A DNA stretch of 64,000 nt, from contig QZDS01000024.1 in NCBI GenBank assembly GCA_009917455.1, positions 1-64,000 on the forward strand, read 5' to 3'. The position numbers and the translations under genes were made by a program. Of the stretch, positions 8,116-16,582 are shown in pieces. Each line of letters begins with the position of its first letter. Within the stretch, counting starts at the first letter, position 1. The notes beneath the pieces were generated by a model. That model worked only from the letters and a program-made list of their open reading frames with translations, had not been told where the DNA came from and ran no database searches. This DNA is from a bacterium 1xD8-48 (GTDB lineage: Bacteria > Bacillota > Clostridia > Lachnospirales > Lachnospiraceae).

Positions 8116-9617
8116 TGCGGCATCGCCATCACAGGCATCCCTTCCATAAGAGCCGCAGTCACTTCCGTTACCACCTGCTCTCCCTCCGAAAGTCCTTCCA
8201 CAATCTGAATCATCGTGTCGGAGGAAATCCCTGTCACTACAGGTTTTTTCACCAGGATTCCTTCCTCCACCACATAGACGAAGTCTCCGTTCATATCCAC
8301 GTTAACGGCAGTCACCGGTATCAGAACCGCGTTTTCTTCCTTTGCCGTGCTGATAACCACCTTCGCCTCCACGCCCAGAATGACGTCGCTGTCGGGATTT
8401 AGGATTTCAATTTCCGTTCCCACCACGGCCGCGCCGCTGTTGTTGGTCTCCGCCATCTTGTTAATTTTGGAAACCTTTCCCTCATATTCCCTGCTGGCAA
8501 TGGTGACTTTTGCCTCCTGCCCCAGGGCAATCTTGTCAAGGTCGTATTTGGTAACGGAAATCTTAACCATAACCTCCTCCGTGCTGTCCAGCTTAAGAAG
8601 CTTTTCCCCCACAGCCGCGCTGCTGCCCTCTACGACGTTCACTTCCGTGACGACGCCGTCAAACTCGGCAACGACTCCGCTTTCCGCCTTTTCCAGGCTT
8701 TCCAGTGAACCCGCAGACTCAATTTCCTTTGTCTGGTTTTCCGCTTCCAGTTCCTCCCTTGCTCCGGCAGTCATTTTCCCGGCATCGGCGGAGCTTTTCT
8801 GAGATTTCATTTCCGAGCGGTACTCCTGGTAATCGGAGAGCATCTTGTTGTATACCTCAAGCTCATCCTGCCATCCCTGGATTTCTTTATTGTGCTCCTG
8901 CTCGTACCGGTTAAGCTCCACCTGCTTTTGAATCTCGACCCGTTCATCTTCCGTCAGGCTGTCCGCTTCCTCTATCAGTGTAATCTGCAAAAGAGTGGCA
9001 AAATAAGATAAATCACTCTTTTTCTTTTCTATTTTATTATTTAAATTTGTTATGTAGGCTTCCGTGTCCTTAATCTGCTGGTCCAAAACCTCCAGGTTCA
9101 CGTTGGCTTCCTTCAAATCCCCCAGCTTTTCGTTGTTGCCCTGTACGGAATTTAAATAGCTCCCCTCCGCCGACTGTGCTTTCAGCTTCGCCAGCTCCTT
9201 TTCCTTCTCCAGCTCGTCGGCATCATAGGAAATCAGCACGTCACCGGCCTTCACGGAATCGCCTGCCGACACCGGTATGCTGCCTATCTTCACGCTCACC
9301 TCCGAAAAATAGCTTTTGGATTTTTCCGTTGTCACTGTACCGCTGGTGTTGATGGTCTGTTCGATTTCCCCGGAAACAGCACCGGTAGTCGCTACAAAAG
9401 CGGCGGTTTCGCTTTTAAAAAACATATTTTTAACCACCAGCGCCACTATCAGCACGCCGGCAACACTGAATATAATAATTCTTCTTCTCTTTTTCTTTGT
9501 AGCCGCATCAAGGGGCTTCTTTTCCTTTTTGGGTTTCTTTTCTTTCTTCTTTTCCTTTTCAGGCTTTGCCTCCTCTAAAGGAGCAATTTCTTTTACCGCA
9601 TCCATTTCTTTTTCCAT
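8109..9617 (-). CDS. MacA/HlyD-like membrane-fusion (adaptor) protein
   Basis: 502-residue adaptor of the exporter. A lysine/glutamate-rich cytoplasmic tail (residues 1-45) precedes one membrane segment (about 47-68, IIIFSVAGVLIVALVV). The outside part has a lipoyl/barrel-sandwich half, a long helical coiled coil (about 130-290), the second lipoyl half with VVAEFDGVVTEVNVVEGSSA, then beta-barrel domains. This is the standard order for the family. GAGGAGAG precedes the ATG. It lies between the ATPase and permease genes. Confidence 0.92.
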   Translation of the reverse strand: MEKEMDAVKEIAPLEEAKPEKEKKKEKKPKKEKKPLDAATKKKRRRIIIFSVAGVLIVALVVKNMFFKSETAAFVATTGAVSGEIEQTINTSGTVTTEKSKSYFSEVSVKIGSIPVSAGDSVKAGDVLISYDADELEKEKELAKLKAQSAEGSYLNSVQGNNEKLGDLKEANVNLEVLDQQIKDTEAYITNLNNKIEKKKSDLSYFATLLQITLIEEADSLTEDERVEIQKQVELNRYEQEHNKEIQGWQDELEVYNKMLSDYQEYRSEMKSQKSSADAGKMTAGAREELEAENQTKEIESAGSLESLEKAESGVVAEFDGVVTEVNVVEGSSAAVGEKLLKLDSTEEVMVKISVTKYDLDKIALGQEAKVTIASREYEGKVSKINKMAETNNSGAAVVGTEIEILNPDSDVILGVEAKVVISTAKEENAVLIPVTAVNVDMNGDFVYVVEEGILVKKPVVTGISSDTMIQIVEGLSEGEQVVTEVTAALMEGMPVMAMPQQ

Positions 9618-9634
9618 TTCCAGCTCTCCTCTTT

Positions 9635-10330
9635 TTATTCGTCAATATCGTTTATCCTGTCTTCCACTATATGCCCGTCCATAATCCGTATAATCCGCCG
9701 GGCTCTCGCCGCAATATCATTGTCATGGGTAATAAGTATGACCGTTCTGCCCTCTCCATGCAGTTCCTTTAAAATTTCCATAATTTCTTTCGTGGAGCCG
9801 GAGTCAAGATTTCCGGTAGGCTCGTCAGCAAGAATGACCGGCGGCGCCTGGGCGATAGCTCTGGCAATTGCCACTCTCTGCTGCTGACCGCCGCTCATCT
9901 CGGAGGGCTTATGGTCCATTCTGGCTTTCAGTCCCACCTTTTCAAGGGCTATCTGAGAGAGCCGCAGCCGCTCCTTTTTACCCACTCCGCGGTATATCAG
10001 CGGCAGCTCCACGTTCTCAAGCGCAGTCAGCCCGGCTATCAGGTTGAATCCCTGAAAGATAAAGCCGATTTCCCTGTTTCTGATATCCGACAATTCATCG
10101 TCCGTAAGCCCGGAAACATCCTGCCCATTTAAAATATATGTACCGCTGGTAGGCACATCCAGACACCCCAGCATATTCATTAATGTGGATTTTCCGGAGC
10201 CGGACTGGCCGATAATCGCTACAAATTCGTTCTTGTTAATCGTCAGATTCACATGGTCTAACGCACGCACCTCGTTTTCACCGGGATTGTAAATTTTACA
10301 CATCTCCTGAATCTCAATTAATTCGTCCAT
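9635..10330 (-). CDS. MacB/LolD-type ABC transporter ATPase
   Basis: 231-residue nucleotide-binding subunit. Walker A GQSGSGKST (about residues 39-47), signature MSGGQQQRVAIARA (about 143-156), Walker B VILADEPTGNLDS and the H-loop LITHD are all intact. It belongs to the exporter-type ATPases that pair with MacB/FtsX-like permeases, matching the next two genes. AAGGAG precedes the ATG by 10 bases. First gene of the operon, behind the promoter at 10365-10392. Confidence 0.95.
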   Translation of the reverse strand: MDELIEIQEMCKIYNPGENEVRALDHVNLTINKNEFVAIIGQSGSGKSTLMNMLGCLDVPTSGTYILNGQDVSGLTDDELSDIRNREIGFIFQGFNLIAGLTALENVELPLIYRGVGKKERLRLSQIALEKVGLKARMDHKPSEMSGGQQQRVAIARAIAQAPPVILADEPTGNLDSGSTKEIMEILKELHGEGRTVILITHDNDIAARARRIIRIMDGHIVEDRINDIDE

Positions 10331-10364
10331 GGTGTCTGTACTCCTTGTATGTTTGTATTATTGT

Positions 10365-10392
10365 ATTATATTACTAATACATAATTTGTCAA
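10365..10392 (-). promoter_or_regulatory. promoter of the exporter operon with a dyad over the -10
   Basis: Minus strand TTGACA, 16-base spacer, TATAAT. The dyad GTATTA-N6-TAATAC overlaps the -10, a good place for a repressor. The remaining bases from 10393 to about 10630 are AT-rich then GC-rich with no gene visible. Confidence 0.85.
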
Positions 10393-10610
10393 TACCCAAA
10401 GGTTTAATTTAATATATTTTTAAGAACAAATATTATTCTGTCAGTTAAGCCATGCCATTCACAAGTCACCAGATAATACATTATAACGAAGTATATTTCA
10501 AAAAACTTACAAGAATATATAACAAATTCTTAATTTTATCTAAAATTTTTTCTGATGCGCGGCTTCGCTGGCCGGCTTATTGCAGTCGCTAAATGGGCAG
10601 GCCCGCCTGT

Positions 10611-10632
10611 CCGGCTCGTTGCACGCAGGAAT
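10611..10632. repeat. GC-rich intergenic repeat, copy 2
   Basis: CCGGCTCGTTGCACGCAGGA followed by AT. Related to the copies at 6044, 43210 and 50390. Confidence 0.4.
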
Positions 10633-10673
10633 AAAAAACCGGCAATGCGTTGGGATTACCCATGCATTGCCGG
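10632..10673 (-). terminator. rho-independent terminator of ribU
   Basis: A perfect 10-bp stem CCGGCAATGC/GCATTGCCGG is followed on the minus strand by TTTTTTATT. It lies 60 bases past the ribU stop codon. Confidence 0.9.
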
Positions 10674-10732
10674 TACCGGTATGTATTCTTTTCTTAGTTC
10701 CTTATGTTCTTCCTGAATATCCGGCTTTCCCG

Positions 10733-11497
10733 CTACTTCGCCGCTTCCATCGTTTTCACCGTTCTCCTTGCCGGTTCCGCTTTCAGAATCGGACTGAGCT
10801 TTTTGTACACAAGAACCGTGATTAACGATACGCTGCCGCCCTTAAGCAGGTTCAGGGGCGCAACCGCAAATATTACAAGGCTCGTCACGCTGGTAATGTT
10901 GCTGTTAATTGCCGTTCCCATTCCCACAATGGCGTCAAGAGGCATTCCGTAAAGGACTGCAAAGGTGGGCAGGAGATAAACGGCGTTAAACATAGTTCCG
11001 AACACCGTCATAATCATGGTTCCCACTATGGATGCCAAAACGGCGTTCTTCTTTGTCTTTTTGAACATATAAATGATGGATGCCGGCAGAATAAAGCTAC
11101 AGCCAATCACAAAATTTGCCAAATCCCCCACAAAAGCGGTACTGGTTCCTTTCATGAAAAGCTTTAACAGGATTTTACAGAACTCAATCATTACGCCGGA
11201 TACCGGTCCAAAGGCGAATGCGCCGATAAGCGCCGGTATTTCGCTGAAATCCAGCTCATAAAAGGACGGTGCGAAGAAAACCGGGAACTCAAAAAGCATC
11301 AGTACCGCGGAAATTGCGGAAAACACCCCGATTAACGCAATTTTGCGGGTGGTTAAAATTCTTTCCGTATCGCCGTTTTTCTTTTTCAGCAGCTTTTCCG
11401 CAAACCATGCAATCAAAAACAAGGCTGCCGCGATTCCCACCGATACCAGTACAAAAGTTACATTTTCCTTCACGCTGTCCCATAGACCATTACTCAT
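10733..11497 (-). CDS. ribU: riboflavin ECF transporter S component (RibU-like)
   Basis: 254-residue substrate-binding membrane subunit of an energy-coupling-factor transporter, which would take up riboflavin with a shared EcfA/A'/T module encoded elsewhere. It has about six membrane segments; ELDFSEIPALIGAFAFGPVSG and FCKILLKLF are typical of RibU-type S components. An extra N-terminal membrane segment (about residues 15-32) precedes the core. The FMN riboswitch at 11768-11938 upstream makes flavin the likely substrate. AAGGAGGAAAA precedes the ATG. It is a single-gene unit ending in a strong terminator. Confidence 0.93.
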   Translation of the reverse strand: MSNGLWDSVKENVTFVLVSVGIAAALFLIAWFAEKLLKKKNGDTERILTTRKIALIGVFSAISAVLMLFEFPVFFAPSFYELDFSEIPALIGAFAFGPVSGVMIEFCKILLKLFMKGTSTAFVGDLANFVIGCSFILPASIIYMFKKTKKNAVLASIVGTMIMTVFGTMFNAVYLLPTFAVLYGMPLDAIVGMGTAINSNITSVTSLVIFAVAPLNLLKGGSVSLITVLVYKKLSPILKAEPARRTVKTMEAAK

Positions 11498-11628
11498 TTT
11501 CTTTTTCCTCCTTAAAAATCTTCCGCAGCTGCGGTCTTTGGCTTTCGCCTGATTTTCAGAAAGGTTCTTCCTTTTGCTTCGCAGATATGCTTATCACAGA
11601 CCAGTCTTTTTTCAGACCGCCTTTCAAT

Positions 11629-11664
11629 AAAAAAGCCCCGAATGTCTTTGTCTCACATTCGGGG
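11629..11664 (-). terminator. attenuator terminator of the FMN riboswitch
   Basis: Minus strand stem CCCCGAATGT/ACATTCGGGG followed by CTTTTTTATTG, between the aptamer and ribU. This is the expected OFF structure when FMN is bound. Confidence 0.9.
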
Positions 11665-11767
11665 ATCCCTGCTCGCCGCTCAAGCAGACCGTCCTGTTCA
11701 TACGCCGCTTTCCGTCTATGCCGGCCACGGCATAGACGCTGATTGCGTTTTCCACAAAACAGTCGTT

Positions 11768-11938
11768 TTCTTCTCTCATCCAGACTTTACTGTTGGTTTT
11801 GGAATTTCACCAAATCAGCCATTTCGCTTATCGCGGCAATGCTTTTGAAATGCGATGCTTACCAAAATATATTGCCTTTAAAAGCTGATGGGTCGCGGAC
11901 TTTACCGCCAGTAGGGAATTTCACCCTGCCCCGAAGAA
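11768..11938 (-). ncRNA. FMN riboswitch (RFN element)
   Basis: On the minus strand the conserved blocks appear in order: TTCGGGGCAGGGTGAAATTC, ACTGGCGGTAAAGTCCGCGA, GGTGAAATTCCAAAACC, and ACAGTAAAGTCTGGATGAGA. The closing stem pairs GAAGAA (11933-11938 on plus) with TTCTTC (11768-11773). It is followed by an attenuator and ribU, so high FMN should stop ribU transcription. Confidence 0.97.
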
Positions 11939-11960
11939 CTTTTCTTTATTTACATATGCC

Positions 11961-11989
11961 AGAATACCACGGAAATACAGAAAAATCAA
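11961..11989 (-). promoter_or_regulatory. promoter of the FMN riboswitch-ribU transcript
   Basis: Minus strand TTGATT, 17-base spacer, TATTCT, about 20 bases before the aptamer. Confidence 0.7.
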
Positions 11990-12112
11990 GCGCTTTATTT
12001 GGCATGAGCCCCCTTTGAGCAACGGTGTTGTTTTATTTGACAGTATTTTTACTCAATTTGTTATACAGGATAGTTTCCGATGCATAATGCCCCAAGCCAA
12101 TATACCCACCCT

Positions 12113-14515
12113 TCAGTTTTCATTCTTCCTCCGCCCCCGCCGGTACCTGGACGCCAGACCGTACGCAGCTGCCCAAAGCCAGAATACCAGAGAAACAATC
12201 TCGGCCGCTCTCCAATACCATGGCTCCGCGAAGGCAACCTTTACGGAGTCATGAAATCCTGCGGGAATCTGAATTCTTATCCTGTTATTGTCCCCGTAGC
12301 CCACAGCCAGCTCTCCTTCGCTGCTCTTTGCATGGTATCCCTTATAATACAGAACCGGCGCCTCTATCCAGGCGTTTTCCGCCGTCTTATTTTGAACTGC
12401 GGCTTCCACAAAAGTCCCTTTCCTTGCCGTCATTTCCGCGCTTATATTCTCTGCGTCGGATACCTTTATTTCTGCGGGAAGGTTTGTGTAATCCGTCCCC
12501 TCCGGCAGATACAGCCCGTCATACACCGCCCCCATGGACAAATCCCGGAAGCTGTACTCGTACTCAAAGGGCTTCATCAGGTTATTGTACTGAAAGATAT
12601 AGTCTGCCCCCTGTCGGCAAAAAAGCAGGCAGACCACGGCGGAAACCGCCATCACTTTCTTTTTATCAAATACTTTGGCTGCCTTTACGGTCAGCATCAC
12701 ATATAAAACCGTTATCAATACAGAGGCAATCGCCAGAAAACGCCATGCAAACTCAAACTTCTTTAAAATCTGATACACTGTCGGCACATATTCCGCCAGC
12801 CACATATAGGGAAACAGATTCGTGGACATCCACAGGGAAAGGACCGTCAGAATCAAAAGCTTTACCAGCAGTCCATCATTTTTCTTCTCATTCATCCGGT
12901 TATAAATGAGAAAGCAGATTACCCCAAAAAGGACAAGACCTGCCACAGGCCCCACCGACATGGGCATATCCTGATGCATCCCCGTCAAATCTTCCTTTAC
13001 GTCTCCAATGGCGTTGAAGGCGGTGGAAAAAAGCTGAGACACAAAGGCCGAATTGTAATAAACGGGTTTGTTCCCATAATAGGTCGTCAGCGTCATGCTT
13101 CCGTAGGTATCCAAAAAGGGCACGACAAAGAAAAGGTTTGCCAGGATACAGCCCATGCCAGCCTTCAAAAGCGCAATCCATGTCCTTTTCCGAATCGTGA
13201 TCTTAATGGATAACAGCATGAACAGAACGGCAAACATCACCGTCATCACACTCCCCAGAATATGGGAGCCCACAATGCCGGAAGCGCCAATTACAAGATA
13301 AAGCCAACCCTTGCGGTATTCCTTTTCCTCCTCACGGTTAAAACAGGCCGAAGGGCCGTCGGACGCCGCCGTATTTTGCGGACACATCGGGCTCTTCCCC
13401 TGTCCGCAAATATAAATTGCCCATATTCCCATAAGGACAAAGGGCAGAAATGCCATTGTTGTATATGCGCCAAGAGCGCCTCTCGTGCAGACCGCTACCA
13501 GCCTGTGAACCGCCATTGTATAGACAGCTGCCCCAAACAGACCGACATATCTGTCTTTCGTGGATTTCTTAAAGCAAAGATAAGAGCCTCCAATCGTAAG
13601 CATGTTCATGAGAAGAACATAGGTCTTATAGGCCGTTCCCATGGAAAAGCCAAGCAGATATAAAAAGGCGGGGATATAGAGCAGAATGTCCCCATAATAA
13701 ATGCCTGTGGCATAGCCGTAGCCGTTAAACCACTCGGGCTGGATTTTTACAGGGAACATCCCGTCGCGAATTCCCTCTGCAATGGTATAAATCCGGTAAT
13801 AATGGAACCGCAGGTCATAGCCCTTTGGCAGATAATTCATGGTCATCGGCAACTCCGCCACGAAAAGAAGCGCCAGCAGCCCGGCCGCCAGCAACGCGTT
13901 TTTCTTAATCCATGTATTCATGGATTCCCTGCGGAACAGATAAAAGTACAATGGGAAATCGACAGCCGCAAAAATCAGCAGTAAAATAATGATATCCCTG
14001 GCCGTTGAGCGGCCGTTCAGATAGGAAATGGTAATGCTGTCAATAGAAACGGAATCAAAATACCCGTCCTCCAGAATATTTTTTATCTTTACATTCGTGT
14101 TGTCTTTTCTGACATATACAAAATACTCGGCACTGACGCCGCGGCTTGTCAGAAGCAGAGACTCGGAGCGTATCCATGGATATTCGGCGTCGCAGACTGC
14201 CATGGAGCGGCAGCCCACAGAGCTGCCAAACGGCGTGTTGGACTGGTACTGCACGGAAACCGCATAGATTCCCCTGTCCAGATAAAAATCGGGAGTATAA
14301 ATCCTCCTGTTTTTGCCATTTTCCACAGAGGTAATCGCATTCGTTCCCTCCCTCACCTCAAGGCCGCCGGAGGTCTCCTGTGCCATGGAAAGCATGTCTG
14401 CGGAAAATTCAATATGATTGCTTTCCCTGTTTCTCAGCTGATGGCCCACTGTCAGGGCAAGTAAAAGCGCCTCCGCTAAAATGACGGCGGAAGCCAAAAT
14501 TTTATGCCGGTACAT
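12113..14515 (-). CDS. large polytopic membrane protein, glycosyltransferase C-like
   Basis: About 800 residues. A first membrane segment, then an outside beta-rich domain of about 150 residues, then a dozen or so membrane segments (from about residue 185 to 640), then a soluble C-terminal domain and a last membrane segment before RYRRGRRKNEN. The acidic/aromatic loop LPKGYDLRFHYYRIYTIAEG after the third membrane segment resembles the first-loop motif of GT-C lipid-sugar transferases and YfhO-like or 6-pyruvoyl-tetrahydropterin-synthase-related membrane proteins. A cell-envelope polysaccharide role is inference. The start at 14515 has AAGGGG about 8 bases ahead. It stands alone between two transcription units. 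Confidence 0.75.
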   Translation of the reverse strand: MYRHKILASAVILAEALLLALTVGHQLRNRESNHIEFSADMLSMAQETSGGLEVREGTNAITSVENGKNRRIYTPDFYLDRGIYAVSVQYQSNTPFGSSVGCRSMAVCDAEYPWIRSESLLLTSRGVSAEYFVYVRKDNTNVKIKNILEDGYFDSVSIDSITISYLNGRSTARDIIILLLIFAAVDFPLYFYLFRRESMNTWIKKNALLAAGLLALLFVAELPMTMNYLPKGYDLRFHYYRIYTIAEGIRDGMFPVKIQPEWFNGYGYATGIYYGDILLYIPAFLYLLGFSMGTAYKTYVLLMNMLTIGGSYLCFKKSTKDRYVGLFGAAVYTMAVHRLVAVCTRGALGAYTTMAFLPFVLMGIWAIYICGQGKSPMCPQNTAASDGPSACFNREEEKEYRKGWLYLVIGASGIVGSHILGSVMTVMFAVLFMLLSIKITIRKRTWIALLKAGMGCILANLFFVVPFLDTYGSMTLTTYYGNKPVYYNSAFVSQLFSTAFNAIGDVKEDLTGMHQDMPMSVGPVAGLVLFGVICFLIYNRMNEKKNDGLLVKLLILTVLSLWMSTNLFPYMWLAEYVPTVYQILKKFEFAWRFLAIASVLITVLYVMLTVKAAKVFDKKKVMAVSAVVCLLFCRQGADYIFQYNNLMKPFEYEYSFRDLSMGAVYDGLYLPEGTDYTNLPAEIKVSDAENISAEMTARKGTFVEAAVQNKTAENAWIEAPVLYYKGYHAKSSEGELAVGYGDNNRIRIQIPAGFHDSVKVAFAEPWYWRAAEIVSLVFWLWAAAYGLASRYRRGRRKNEN

Positions 14516-14637
14516 CTCAAAATTCCCCTTCTTCTTTTGTATCAAATACCTGATTTTCCCAGATATCATATTACAAAATGCGAAGCTTGTCATTCATTTT
14601 AAGAAAATATTAAAAATCAATTAACAAAGTATCCGTC

Positions 14638-14679
14638 AAAAACCCCGGCGCCTTCTCGCAGTGCGGAAAGCATCCGGGG
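14638..14679 (-). terminator. terminator of the first sugar importer operon
   Basis: Minus strand stem CCCCGG/CCGGGG extended internally by GCTTTC/GAAGGC, followed by TTTTTG. It lies 70 bases past the permease stop codon. Confidence 0.8.
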
Positions 14680-14748
14680 CTAATCATGTCATATTTTGTA
14701 TAAGCCTTTATGTGCCGTTTCCTCAAACGCCGCATATACAGCCGGAAT

Positions 14749-15555
14749 TTATTTCACAGCGCCGGTAATACCTTCTGCGAAGCTCTTCTGTAAGCAGAAG
14801 AAAATAATCGCTGTAGGTATCGTGCAGATGAATACGCCGAGCATCAGCATGCCGTAATCAACCGTATAACCGCCAAGCAGATTGGCTACCAGCATCGGCA
14901 TGGTGATAGAGCTGTCTGTCTGCAGAATAACCTTAGGCCATAAGTAGTTATTCCATGCGTTCATAAAGGTGATTGTCATTGCCGCCGCATAGGTAGAGCG
15001 CATGGTAGGCATGAACATACGGAAGAAAATACCTATCTCGCTGAGTCCGTCGATGCGGGCAGCCTCGATAATATCGTGAGGGAAGGACCTCGATGCCTGT
15101 CGGAACATCATAATCATGAACGGCGTGGAAATCGACGGAAGCATGAAAGCCGCCATAGTGTTTACCATTCCCAGCGTTGAAAACATACGGAACATGGGAA
15201 TCATAATCGCCGCAAAGGGAATCATCATTGCAGTCAGAAGTACCGTAAACACCGCATCCTTTCCTTTATCATGATAAATCTCAAAGCCATAGCCGGCAAT
15301 GGAACAGATTACAAGACAAAGCAGTGTCAGCACGATGGAGTTGCGGAAGGAATTAAGCAGCGCCAGACCTAAGTTTTGATTTCCAATCAGCGCCTTATAG
15401 TTTTCAAGCAAATATGTACCGGGAATCAATCTGCCGGCAATGACGTCCACACTCTTATTGGTAGCCGCACAGAACATATAATACAACGGGAATATTGATA
15501 AAAGTGAAAAAACAGTTAAAAACAAATACATTAAAAATTTTCTGCCTTTATACAT
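14749..15555 (-). CDS. carbohydrate ABC transporter permease, MalG-type
   Basis: 268-residue membrane subunit of a CUT1-type sugar importer. Six membrane segments; the cytoplasmic EAA loop reads EAARIDGLSEIGIFFRMFMP (about residues 180-199), which docks the ATPase. The C-terminus LQKSFAEGITGAVK is typical of MalG-type subunits. The ATG overlaps the stop of the MalF-type gene by one base. No ATPase gene is near, so a shared MsmX/UgpC-type ATPase from elsewhere is expected. Confidence 0.93.
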   Translation of the reverse strand: MYKGRKFLMYLFLTVFSLLSIFPLYYMFCAATNKSVDVIAGRLIPGTYLLENYKALIGNQNLGLALLNSFRNSIVLTLLCLVICSIAGYGFEIYHDKGKDAVFTVLLTAMMIPFAAIMIPMFRMFSTLGMVNTMAAFMLPSISTPFMIMMFRQASRSFPHDIIEAARIDGLSEIGIFFRMFMPTMRSTYAAAMTITFMNAWNNYLWPKVILQTDSSITMPMLVANLLGGYTVDYGMLMLGVFICTIPTAIIFFCLQKSFAEGITGAVK

Positions 15556-16442
15556 TATCTCTCGTCACCTACTTTCATCTGAACTAATGCAAGAATCGCT
15601 ACCATAACCAGAATAATAATGGACATTGCCGCCGCATAGCCGAAATTCGGACTCTGCACGAAGGATGTATTATAGATATAATGGGACATCGTCATCGTGG
15701 ACTTGCCGGGGCCGCCGTTGGTAAGGTTTAAGGATTCGTCAAACAGCTGCAGCGTACCGTTTGTGGATGTAATTGTCGTGAGCAAAATGGTCGGTTTCAG
15801 CAAAGGAACGGTAATCTTAAAGAATGACTGTATGGGGCTTGCGCCGTCAATCTTAGCCGCTTCATATACGGAATACTCGATATTCTGCAGGCCGGATAAA
15901 TAAAATACCATGTTGTATCCGGTCCATCTCCATATAAGCGCTATGATGATAACCGCACGGGCTGTCCATGCATTGGCAAACCACATAACAGGATTCATGC
16001 CCAGATTCCGAAGCACGGTATTTATGAATCCGTCATTTGCGAACAGGGAACGGAAAATCATGGCGTAGGATACCAGTGACGTCGCACATGGCAAAAAGAT
16101 ACAGGTGCGGAACAGTCCCTTAAAACGCAAATCCTTATTGTTCAATACGGATGCAAGAATCAATGCCAGAACCAGCATAACCGGTACCTGAATAATCAGG
16201 TAAAAGAATGTGTTAAACAATGTCTGCTTAAACGTCGGGTCCTTTAAAATACGGGCATAGTTGCTGAAGCCTGAAAAACTGAGGCTCACACCCAAACCTG
16301 ATTTCATAGACAGAATAAATGCCTGAATCATGGGGTAAAAACTGGTCCAGCAAATCAGCAGAACTGCCGGTATCAGAAAAGCCCATCCTGTAAGGCTGTG
16401 CTTCTTTTCCAGAGTCAGCCCTTTTTTCTTCTGGCCATTCAT
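15555..16442 (-). CDS. carbohydrate ABC transporter permease, MalF-type
   Basis: 295-residue partner of the downstream MalG-type permease. Six membrane segments after a basic start (MNGQKKKGLTLEKKH); the EAA loop reads EAAKIDGASPIQSFFKITVP. LTNGGPGKSTMTM before the last segments is common in CUT1 MalF subunits. AGGAGGTAAT precedes the ATG. It follows the binding-protein gene by 140 bases holding a hairpin (16501-16551) that may lower permease expression relative to the binding protein. Confidence 0.93.
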   Translation of the reverse strand: MNGQKKKGLTLEKKHSLTGWAFLIPAVLLICWTSFYPMIQAFILSMKSGLGVSLSFSGFSNYARILKDPTFKQTLFNTFFYLIIQVPVMLVLALILASVLNNKDLRFKGLFRTCIFLPCATSLVSYAMIFRSLFANDGFINTVLRNLGMNPVMWFANAWTARAVIIIALIWRWTGYNMVFYLSGLQNIEYSVYEAAKIDGASPIQSFFKITVPLLKPTILLTTITSTNGTLQLFDESLNLTNGGPGKSTMTMSHYIYNTSFVQSPNFGYAAAMSIIILVMVAILALVQMKVGDER

Positions 16443-16500
16443 AGAACATTACCTCCTTTTCAATCATTATAATATACTGCTTTGATATACACCCAATGTT

Positions 16501-16551
16501 AAAAAGAGGTCTGCCCGCTGCCATGCAGGCAGCAGCCACAGGCCTCTTTTT
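16501..16551 (-). terminator. intra-operon hairpin between binding protein and permease genes
   Basis: Minus strand outer stem AAAAAGAGG/CCTCTTTTT with an inner CTGCC/GGCAG helix, ending in a U-run. As in other sugar importers, partial termination here would keep the binding protein in excess; that is inference. Confidence 0.75.
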
Positions 16552-16582
16552 ATTTATTCAGTTTTTACAATACAGGCACTCA

